This document shows, in pieces, positions 54,997 to 62,295 of a DNA stretch of 64,000 bases; positions within the stretch are counted from its first letter, which is position 1; every line of letters begins with the position of its first letter. The notes under the pieces were generated by a model that was given only the letters and a program-made list of their open reading frames with translations, was not told the DNA's origin and did no database searches. Position numbers and translations under genes: made by a program. This stretch comes from Ruficoccus amylovorans (GTDB lineage: Bacteria; Verrucomicrobiota; Verrucomicrobiia; Opitutales; Cerasicoccaceae): positions 248,001-312,000 of the forward strand of contig NZ_JACHVB010000035.1 of NCBI RefSeq assembly GCF_014230085.1, written 5' to 3'.

Positions 54997-56019
54997 TCAT
55001 TGCTGCTTCACGCTCGGTCCAGGCTGCCACTCGCTCTTGATCGTGATGCACTTGGGGAAGCTGGAGAACGCGGTCTCGTTGCGGTGGATTTTCCCGATGA
55101 GCATATCGACGGCCGCCTTGCCCGCGTGGTGGTGGTTCTGGCTCATCCCCGCCCAGTCGGCCAGGGCCGGTTCGTGATCGAGGTGGATGAGGCCGACATC
55201 CCGCGGTGCGAGGATATTGATTTCCTCCAGCCAGGCGCGGATCTCGGTGTGCAGGGTCAGGATGATGTCGGGGCGGCGTTGTAAAAACCACTTCTGAAAA
55301 ACTTTCTTGCCCTCGCTCATGTAGTCGAACGGCATCAGCTTGCTCTGCCAGGGCTGGGTCCGCAACTCCACCAGATAGCCGCCCGTGAGGCGGTATTCGA
55401 GGATCTCATCGACGTAGGGATGGACGCAGAGCGCCGGTTTGCGATAGCCCAGTCGGTGCGCTTCGATCATCGCCTGGCGGACCGTGTTGTATTGGTCGTT
55501 AATGACGGAGGAGAGCGAGGTCCCGTCCGGGCGTTCCCCCAGGATGATGGCGGCGAAACGCTCCCACAGCGGCGCGTATTTCGCCGCGATATCATCGTCG
55601 TGGAAGGGGCCGGTCACAATGAGTCCCTTGATCCCGCGGGTTTCCAGCACCTTGGCGAGCCGCTGCGGGCGCATGGGCTCCCTGGCCAGGACGAAGTGGT
55701 CCACCGTGTAGCCCAGTTCTGCCGCCCGCTCCATGCTGGCGTGGTTCCAACTCAGGACCGTGTGCTCTTCGGCGTCCTTGCGGTGCTGCGCGGTTTTGAT
55801 GACTGCGAGCGTGCATTTGTAGTTGGCGCTCTGGCCGGTGCGCACCTGGGCGATCAGTTGAGAGACGATGGGGTTGGGCTTGTAACCTTCTTTTTCCGCG
55901 AGTTCCTGCACGCGCTTGCGTACCTGTGCGCTGATGCGGATGTCGTTGCGAAGGGCGAGAGAGATGGTAGCAGGCGAGACGCCCGCCAATTTGGCAAGGC
56001 TCCTGATCGTTGGGGGCAT
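54997..56019 (-). CDS. LacI family transcriptional regulator (alpha-glucan cluster)
   Basis: The 340-residue protein has a LacI head 'TIRSLAKLAGVSPATISLAL' (about residues 4-23, helix-turn-helix) and the PBP-like sensor core ('RGIKGLIVTGPFHDDDIAAK', 'AWLEEINILAPRDVGLIHLD'). It is convergent with the pilin-like gene and divergent from the glycosidase at 56166. TTAACTGTTTA in the divergent promoter (56064) and at 54214, with variants at 50989 and 60875, is its likely operator. The ligand is probably an alpha-glucan oligosaccharide, judging from the neighbours. Confidence 0.93.
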   Translation of the reverse strand: MPPTIRSLAKLAGVSPATISLALRNDIRISAQVRKRVQELAEKEGYKPNPIVSQLIAQVRTGQSANYKCTLAVIKTAQHRKDAEEHTVLSWNHASMERAAELGYTVDHFVLAREPMRPQRLAKVLETRGIKGLIVTGPFHDDDIAAKYAPLWERFAAIILGERPDGTSLSSVINDQYNTVRQAMIEAHRLGYRKPALCVHPYVDEILEYRLTGGYLVELRTQPWQSKLMPFDYMSEGKKVFQKWFLQRRPDIILTLHTEIRAWLEEINILAPRDVGLIHLDHEPALADWAGMSQNHHHAGKAAVDMLIGKIHRNETAFSSFPKCITIKSEWQPGPSVKQQ

Positions 56020-56063
56020 AGCTCTTAGTCTGTCCTTGTATATTCGATAATGTCAACGCGAAG

Positions 56064-56074
56064 TTAACTGTTTA
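56064..56074. promoter_or_regulatory. Candidate LacI-family operator between regulator and glycosidase
   Basis: TTAACTGTTTA lies 45 bp upstream of the regulator start and 92 bp upstream of the GTG at 56166, placed to control both. It is identical to the site at 54214 over 11 bp, including the preceding AG. The half-sites TTAAC and GTTTAA are inverted. Confidence 0.68.
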
Positions 56075-56165
56075 AGGGCTCGTCCTTTGATTAATTCCTC
56101 TCAGCGCCTCTTATGGTTATAACGATTTTCCCTCCCTTTCAGACGAACCATAACTCAACCTGCCT

Positions 56166-58673
56166 GTGGCGACACCCTCAATCATTTACAAGGACCTGCT
56201 GTTTCAACCTCACACCGGAGCAAACGGTCTGCCAACGGTCGAAATGGTCGATGAATCCGCCGGCGGCGCGCGTGCGTATGAGCTCCGGACGGATCGGCCC
56301 TTGCGGGATGAGTTTCCGCCCGACGGACGCATCCGTATTGCGGAGCCGGAGGCGGGGCCGCGCTGCCGCAGTGGCAGTATGCGCTTTGACGCGCTTTACG
56401 CGATGGCGGTCCAAGAGGCGCGGCAAAACGCCGTCTCCCGGGTCAGCGACGCCGACTACGCGCACGGTAAAGCCTTCGAGGCGGATGTTTACCAGACCGG
56501 AGAAAAGTGGCACTTCGTGTGGACGCGGGATCTGGCCTACGCGCTTCACCTGGGGCTGGCTCTTTACGACCCCGAGCGGGCCATGCGCTCGCTGCGCTTT
56601 AAGGCCTCGGAGCTCAAAGCCTGCGTCGAGGGCGGGTTCCGGCACCAGATCGTGCAGGACACCGGCTCGGGCGGGAGCTACCCGGTCTCGACGGACCGTG
56701 TCGTCTGGGCGCTCGGCGCGCACCAGACCCTGTGCTGTCTGGAACCCGCGCAACGTACCGCGTGGCGGGCGGAGATATTTCCCTTTCTGCGTGACACCAT
56801 CGAGCAGGACCGGCGGCTGATTTTCGACGAGGCCGATGGACTCTATCGCGGGGAACAATCGTTCCTGGACTGGCGGGAGCAGACCTATCCGCAATGGACG
56901 GCGGACAACGTGCTCGCCATCGCCATGTCCAAGGCTCTCTCCACCAACGCCGCCTATATTTTCATGCTGGAGACGACCTCGGCTTGCGCGCGCGAGCTGG
57001 GGCACCCGGCCGAGCAGGAGCGTTATGCGAGCTGGGCGCGGGAACTGCGGGAGGCGGTCAACCGCGTTTTTTACGACGCGGACGAAGGGCTCTACCGGGC
57101 CTACCAACTGACGGAGTCCGGCGAATGCACCCTGCCGGTCAAGCGCTACGACTTGCTCGGCCAATGCCTGGCGATCCTCTTTGATATTGCCGACGAGGAG
57201 CGCGCCCGGCGGATGCTGGCCCGCTACCCGGTCGGTCGGTACGGCCCGCCTGTGGTCTGGCCGCAGGAAGCTGACGTCCCCATCTACCACAATCAGGGGA
57301 TTTGGCCGTTCGTGACGGCCTACTGGCTCAAGGCTGCCCGCAAGGTGAACAACGTTGCGGCGATGGATGCCGGGGTCCGTTCCCTGGTGGAACTGGCCGC
57401 GTCCAATCTCTCCAACATGGAAAACTTCGACTTCGTATCCGGGCTCGCCCATGTGAGCGTGGGGGAACGGGTGGGGCCCGTGATCAACTCCCGGCGGCAA
57501 CTGTGGTCGGTCGCCGGGTACTTGTCTCTCGTCCACGAGGTGGTGTTCGGCTTCCGGGCGACGGAGGAGGGACTTCGCCTGGAGCCCACCGTCACGGCCT
57601 GGATGCGGCGCTCGCTCTTTGCCAGGAGCGCTCACATGGAGATCAGGGACTTGCCCTATCAGGGAACGGTCAACGACATTTTGGTTCACCTCCCGCCTGT
57701 GGCGGAGTTTAGCTCCGCCGTCGCCCGTTGCGTCCGAGTACTGGTGAACGGTACGGATGTGACCGGGCGGACTCTTTCCGCCTCCGAACTGAGCCCCCGC
57801 AATGCGTGGGAGGTCTTCCTCGACGCTTCCCGGGGAGATACGGGAGATACCCCGGACGGGATCGTCCTGACGGTCAACGAGCGGAACGGGATCTACAGCC
57901 CGCCGGCCCCGGAATGGGACGATGCCGCTGGCGCGGTCAGGCCGGAAGAAGGCCGGCTACGACTGAGCTTTACCCAACCCTCCGACCCCCGGATCGTTGT
58001 CGATATCTTCCGTGACGGGCAGGTGTGCGCGCATGGGATCACGCAGGGAGAGTGGGTGGACCCCGACTCGGGGGCGTATAGGGAAAAAATTTACAGCTAC
58101 CACCTCGTGAGCCGCCATCTGCACTCGGGCTTTACGTCCCATCCGACACCGGGGCGCAGCACCCGCAGCGCCGGGCAGTCGGTGCGTATTCCCGTTGCGC
58201 AAATGTCCTCCGCGGGCGGGCAACGGGACGAACACGGCAGTCTCGAGCGCTGGGGCAGGCCGGACGATGTCATCGACCTGCGGGGGGTGAGGGTGCCCCG
58301 CACCGGTCGCTACGCGGTGAGGGTCGAGTTCTCCAACGGCTCCGGCCCGATCAACACCGGTATCACCTGCGCGGTAAAGCGCCTGGAGGTGCTGGCCCAG
58401 GAAAGCGGAGCAGTGATCCGCTCGGCCCATGTGATTATGCCGCAATCAGGCAGTTGGGATAAGTACGCTCTGTCCAACTCCCTGCTTGTTGATCTGGACG
58501 AGAAGGCGTACTATCGCCTGCGCTTGTTCGAAGATCCCCTCTCCCGGAATATGAGCTACCTTGCCAGCAACGAAAAGTACACGGCGCGGGCTGGTGGCGG
58601 CGACTCTTGCTATAACTTTGTCAACCTGGCGGGAGTCCATCTCTCGCTCATCAACGCCAGCCAGGATCAGTGA
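56166..58673 (+). CDS. (alpha/alpha)6-barrel glycoside hydrolase, cytoplasmic
   Basis: The GTG at 56166 gives 835 residues; an ATG at 56244 would drop 26. There is no signal peptide. Residues about 80-500 look like a six-hairpin glycosidase: 'WHFVWTRDLAYALHLGLALY' (near residue 118), 'GGSYPVSTDRVVWALGAHQT', 'RYGPPVVWPQEADVPIYHNQ' and 'INSRRQLWSVAGYLSLVHEV'. The Trp-Thr-Arg-Asp motif is shared with GH15-, GH63- and GH37-like enzymes. The C-terminal 300 residues are beta-rich. Context (sugar ABC transporter, GH66-like and pullulanase genes) points to an alpha-glucan oligosaccharide. The family is not certain. The next gene overlaps by 1 bp (TGATG). Confidence 0.75.
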   Translation: MATPSIIYKDLLFQPHTGANGLPTVEMVDESAGGARAYELRTDRPLRDEFPPDGRIRIAEPEAGPRCRSGSMRFDALYAMAVQEARQNAVSRVSDADYAHGKAFEADVYQTGEKWHFVWTRDLAYALHLGLALYDPERAMRSLRFKASELKACVEGGFRHQIVQDTGSGGSYPVSTDRVVWALGAHQTLCCLEPAQRTAWRAEIFPFLRDTIEQDRRLIFDEADGLYRGEQSFLDWREQTYPQWTADNVLAIAMSKALSTNAAYIFMLETTSACARELGHPAEQERYASWARELREAVNRVFYDADEGLYRAYQLTESGECTLPVKRYDLLGQCLAILFDIADEERARRMLARYPVGRYGPPVVWPQEADVPIYHNQGIWPFVTAYWLKAARKVNNVAAMDAGVRSLVELAASNLSNMENFDFVSGLAHVSVGERVGPVINSRRQLWSVAGYLSLVHEVVFGFRATEEGLRLEPTVTAWMRRSLFARSAHMEIRDLPYQGTVNDILVHLPPVAEFSSAVARCVRVLVNGTDVTGRTLSASELSPRNAWEVFLDASRGDTGDTPDGIVLTVNERNGIYSPPAPEWDDAAGAVRPEEGRLRLSFTQPSDPRIVVDIFRDGQVCAHGITQGEWVDPDSGAYREKIYSYHLVSRHLHSGFTSHPTPGRSTRSAGQSVRIPVAQMSSAGGQRDEHGSLERWGRPDDVIDLRGVRVPRTGRYAVRVEFSNGSGPINTGITCAVKRLEVLAQESGAVIRSAHVIMPQSGSWDKYALSNSLLVDLDEKAYYRLRLFEDPLSRNMSYLASNEKYTARAGGGDSCYNFVNLAGVHLSLINASQDQ

Positions 58674-60868
58674 TGATTTCGCCCCTTACCCTGTCCCCCT
58701 CCCGCCTGCTGCCCGCGCTCGCTTTTGCCCTGATGCTTCTGGGCGGGAGCGCCGCGTCAGCTACTGCAAAGACATCCCCGCCTGCGGTGCCGATGGACGT
58801 AACCTTTGAGCAATCGTTGGAAAGCGATGGCCCGCCGCTGATTGGCACCGCGGGAGTTTTGTTTCGTTTTACGCCCCCGGAGGAGTTGGACGTGAAGCAG
58901 GTCCACCTGGCTGGTTCTTTTAACAGTTGGGCCAGTAACGACGACGGCGTGATCCGCGGCTCGCGCTTCGCGATGCGCCGGGCTGATTCCGGCGTCTGGT
59001 ACAAGTTGATCGACCTGCCGGAGGCACGGTTCGTGTACCAGTACGTGGTGGAAACGACGGACGGAGCCATGATCTGGGTTGCGGACCCGAATGTGGACGA
59101 GCGGGACGGGAGTAATTCGGTCGGACAGCTGAGCGGCTTACCCACGCTTCCGGGCGAAGCGCCAGCCGTGTTGCCTGAGAAATCGCCCGTGCTGCAACTG
59201 TCGGCGGGCAAGGTCTGGGCCGCCCCCGGCCAGCCGAACGAGATCAACGCCCGTGTGCAAGCGCCAGAGCCTGGAATGACCCTGCACCTGCGCGTCACGA
59301 CGCCGTGGGGGCGGGAGCTTTACTCGGCCTCCGAGCCGGTCGGGGGAGCGGAGAACGTCCTGCCGGTGCCGGGCTTCCCCGCGATCGGCGGCTACGTGGC
59401 CCATGTCGCGCTGACTTCGCCGAGCGGAGAGACGCTTGCCATCGAGCGGATCATCCTGTCGGTGACGGACGAGCCCGAAGACGATCTGCGCTACGGGTTT
59501 TTCGCCAGTTATCCCGACGAGCCCGCGGATTATACGGCCAAGGCGGACATGCTGGCGGACCTGTACATTAACGCGGTCGAGTTCTATGACTACTTCCCGG
59601 CTCACGGCAACTATGCCCCCCGGCGCGAAGCGTACCCGTTCGAGCCTTTCGGCATCGCCATCAACGGCCTCGATGTGAAGGCGAAAATCGAAGCCTGTCA
59701 GCGTAAGGGGATTCTGGCGCTGGCCTACATCGCGGCCTACGCCGCCTCCGAAAGCGTGTACCGGAAAATCCCCGACCCGATGACGGACGCGCAGGGCAGG
59801 GCGAAGATCTTTAACGGCGAGATCATGACCGAAAGCCGGGCCGACGCCGAAGGTAAACAAAAATGGTTCTGGCTCATGAACATTTCCGAAGGGTCTCGCT
59901 GGCGCTCTTATATCATGCCGGAACTGGAGCGTGCCCTTCGCCCCGGGGACGGAGACATCGCCGCGTTTGACGGCTTTGAGATCGACACCTACGGTGACAA
60001 CGCTGACGCGCGCTTCTACGCGGACGGCAGCCGCTACGACGGCGAACCGCTTGCGGAGGTGCTTCAGGGCTTCGTCGCCGATGTCACCGAGATGACGCGC
60101 CGGACCAAAGAACACGGGCTGGTCTCCTTTAACAGCGTGAATGAGTTCGGGGTGGAGAATATGTACGGGGTGACGGATTTCCTCTTTCTGGAGATCTGGC
60201 GCTGGCACGCCCCCATGCTGAGCGATCTGGTCGATATCTGCTTCCATCACCGCGCGGCTCGCAACCAACGCGTCATTCTCAAACTCTACCCCGCCGATAT
60301 GGACCCGCCCCGCTCGACCTGGCCCACGCTGGCTCTGACGCGTATCCTGGGCGCGACCATGACGGGCGGCGGAAGCCTCATGGTGGTCGGCGAGCCCGAC
60401 GAGGCAACAGGCAGCATGCACGCGCTGAACTCCCTTTTCTACCCGGACCATCAGCCCCTGAGCGCCGCCAGCGAGGCGATACTCAAGGCCTACTACGCGC
60501 ATGACGCCATGCTCTACGGCTATACGCACGGGCGTGAGGTGAATAACTGGGACGCCTATGTCCCCGTCGAGGGTTGTGTAACCCGCTCCTTCCTCGCTCC
60601 GCGCCGCCGGGCGCTGTGCTTGCAGATGCTGAATCTGGGCAACCAGCCGAAGTGGTCGGAAGTTCCCGGCTCCGTTTCGGTGAAAAAGGACTTTCCTGTG
60701 TCGATGGTGCTTCCCGACGGGGTGCGTCCGACCGCTGTTTTCTACGCCAGCCCGGACAGTCCGCAGTATCAGCTCCCGGTCGAACTTCCCTTTGAGCTTC
60801 AGAATGGCCAAGTGCTGTTCACCGTCCCTGAACTGGCTGTGTACGGCACTGTCATTGTCCAGTATTGA
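58673..60868 (+). CDS. GH66-like dextranase / cycloisomaltooligosaccharide glucanotransferase with N-terminal CBM48-like domain
   Basis: The ATG at 58673 overlaps the previous stop (TGATG) and gives 731 residues with a signal peptide ('LLPALAFALMLLGGSAASA', cleavage near residue 32). Residues about 60-140 are a CBM48/glycogen-binding-like domain ('KQVHLAGSFNSWASND', 'RFVYQYVVE'). The catalytic part (about 275-640) matches GH66: 'INAVEFYDYFPAHGNYAPR', nucleophile region 'FDGFEIDTYGDN' (Asp near residue 436), and 'FNSVNEFGVENM' with the probable acid/base Glu. GH66 enzymes cut alpha-1,6-glucan. Together with the cytoplasmic glycosidase and the transporter it would release and process isomalto-oligosaccharides. 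Confidence 0.8.
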   Translation: MISPLTLSPSRLLPALAFALMLLGGSAASATAKTSPPAVPMDVTFEQSLESDGPPLIGTAGVLFRFTPPEELDVKQVHLAGSFNSWASNDDGVIRGSRFAMRRADSGVWYKLIDLPEARFVYQYVVETTDGAMIWVADPNVDERDGSNSVGQLSGLPTLPGEAPAVLPEKSPVLQLSAGKVWAAPGQPNEINARVQAPEPGMTLHLRVTTPWGRELYSASEPVGGAENVLPVPGFPAIGGYVAHVALTSPSGETLAIERIILSVTDEPEDDLRYGFFASYPDEPADYTAKADMLADLYINAVEFYDYFPAHGNYAPRREAYPFEPFGIAINGLDVKAKIEACQRKGILALAYIAAYAASESVYRKIPDPMTDAQGRAKIFNGEIMTESRADAEGKQKWFWLMNISEGSRWRSYIMPELERALRPGDGDIAAFDGFEIDTYGDNADARFYADGSRYDGEPLAEVLQGFVADVTEMTRRTKEHGLVSFNSVNEFGVENMYGVTDFLFLEIWRWHAPMLSDLVDICFHHRAARNQRVILKLYPADMDPPRSTWPTLALTRILGATMTGGGSLMVVGEPDEATGSMHALNSLFYPDHQPLSAASEAILKAYYAHDAMLYGYTHGREVNNWDAYVPVEGCVTRSFLAPRRRALCLQMLNLGNQPKWSEVPGSVSVKKDFPVSMVLPDGVRPTAVFYASPDSPQYQLPVELPFELQNGQVLFTVPELAVYGTVIVQY

Positions 60869-61124
60869 AAGCATTTAACTGTCAAATCCTGACAAACTGG
60901 AGAATCCGCCCACTCTGAACAAAACTAACCCTGTCACCGTTAATCAAGGATGTGTACTTTTCGCATGGACCAGGCACCGAGGGCTATTCGTTGGCAATTC
61001 CGAATTGCGCGGCGAACGGTTTATGGGTTTCAGCGCTTCGGCGTGCCTCAGGGGTATGGAGCCCTTTGGGGCCATGCGAGAGAGTACCTGCTTTCTATCT
61101 CACGCCTAACCCAACTGTCGAAAT
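60869..61124. promoter_or_regulatory. Intergenic region with candidate operator before the PEP-CTERM gene
   Basis: TTAACTGTCAA (60875-60885) is a variant of the TTAACTGTTTA sites and could place the downstream gene under the same LacI regulator. The remaining 240 bp hold no gene that I can support. Confidence 0.45.
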
Positions 61125-61907
61125 ATGAATAAACTAACTAATCTTGTCCTCGCTTTGGCGAGCGGTATTGCGCTGCCTTCACTGGCCTTCTCAGCGACTC
61201 TCGGCACGGATAATGCGAGTGCCTCCGCCTATGATAGCGGATGGGTGGATGGGACCGATGGTTTCATCACCGGTCCCGGTGCCTATGGTATGTGGTTCCT
61301 TAACAGCGACACCTCGGATATCACCCACGAGACGGCCAGCGTCTCCAGTCTCAGCAGTAATGCGCCCCTTCTGGATACCAACGGGGTGTCGTTCCGCATG
61401 GCGGGGTCCAATGGATCCGAGGCCACCGCGTTCCGCTTCATTGACCCGGCGGGCCTGAGCGCGGGGCAGAGCTTCTCCATCGACATTGCGGTCAACTTCC
61501 GCAACGGCAATAAGGGAATCGACCTGCGCGGGGCCTCAGAGGAAACCATCTTCAACTTCAATGTCGGCGGCGACGACTATGTCGTGAACAGCGCCGCCAC
61601 CGGTAACGGAAGCATCGGTAACGCCTATAGCGACGACACGCTTTTCCACATCGTATTCACGCAAGACTCCGCCTCGGGCGGTACCTGGTCGATCACCCGC
61701 AGCGGCGGTGTGGAAGACTATGCCAGCGGTACCTACGATGGCGTTGCCCGGAGCATCAAGCTGTACGCCGGGGACACCGCCGGTACCGACGCCGACGCGC
61801 TGTTTTTCAACAATCTCTCGACAATCCCCGAGCCGGGCCAGATGGCCGTCCTTTTCGGGGCGGTCGCCTATGGGCTTGTTGCTCTGCGCCGCCGTAAGAA
61901 TGCCTGA
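61125..61907 (+). CDS. PEP-CTERM sorting-domain secreted protein
   Basis: The 260-residue protein has a signal peptide ('LVLALASGIALPSLAFSA', cleavage near residue 24) and a beta-rich, Ser/Gly/Asp-rich body. Its end is a PEP-CTERM sorting tail: 'IPEPGQMAVLFGAVAYGLVA' followed by 'LRRRKNA', that is motif, membrane helix and basic stop. Exosortase would cleave the tail and release or anchor the protein in the extracellular matrix. The middle ('FNFNVGGDDYVVNSAATG') suggests a LamG/jelly-roll-type carbohydrate-binding fold. Location beside secreted alpha-glucanases suits a binding or matrix protein. It ends with a strong terminator. Confidence 0.9.
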   Translation: MNKLTNLVLALASGIALPSLAFSATLGTDNASASAYDSGWVDGTDGFITGPGAYGMWFLNSDTSDITHETASVSSLSSNAPLLDTNGVSFRMAGSNGSEATAFRFIDPAGLSAGQSFSIDIAVNFRNGNKGIDLRGASEETIFNFNVGGDDYVVNSAATGNGSIGNAYSDDTLFHIVFTQDSASGGTWSITRSGGVEDYASGTYDGVARSIKLYAGDTAGTDADALFFNNLSTIPEPGQMAVLFGAVAYGLVALRRRKNA

Positions 61908-61936
61908 TTCGGGCGGTTTTGTTGTGCCAGTCAAAG

Positions 61937-61972
61937 AGCGGTCCGGCAGTGCATGCCGGGCCGCTTTTTTTT
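61937..61972 (+). terminator. Rho-independent terminator of the PEP-CTERM gene
   Basis: A 12-bp stem (61937-61948 AGCGGTCCGGCA with 61954-61965, one G-T pair) is followed by eight T residues, 30 bp after the stop codon. Confidence 0.93.
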
Positions 61973-62064
61973 GGGATAGAGACGGATGGGGTAGGCCGGT
62001 TCGGTCTGATCGTGGCTGACGCAGGGATCAGACGGGTCCTCGTGAGGCGGATAAATGAGATTCG

Positions 62065-62119
62065 CCGCGGATGAACGCGGATAATAATGATTAAAAACAC
62101 CATCCGTGTTTCATCCGCG
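62065..62119. repeat. Inverted intergenic repeat I (GCGGATGAAC type)
   Basis: CCGCGGATGAACGCGGAT (62065-62082) is opposed by 62102-62119 with near-complete inverse identity across a 19-bp AT-rich loop. It lies between convergent transcripts in a 388-bp gap that otherwise holds only the two terminators. Confidence 0.7.
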
Positions 62120-62222
62120 TCTGAGTCATGATCTTGAACCAAATGGGATAGGGATGACAGGACGACTCGAAAGAGCCGAAAGCATTGCCTGTAACGATGG
62201 CTTTCGATCTGGCTGTTAATAA

Positions 62223-62270
62223 GAAAGCCTGCGGCCCGGGCGGCGCGTTACACCCCCAGAGCCACAGGCT
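62223..62270 (-). terminator. Terminator of the pullulanase gene
   Basis: On the minus strand AGCCTGTGGC (62270-62261) pairs with 62235-62226 (10 bp, one G-T) around a 25-nt loop and is followed by TTTCTT, 26 bp after the pullulanase stop. Confidence 0.6.
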
Positions 62271-62295
62271 CATCTGATAACTGCGAAAGCGGGAG

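Noticed and set aside
59138-60874. 578-residue open frame on the minus strand
   Set aside because: Antisense of the GH66-like gene, whose catalytic motifs and signal peptide are convincing.
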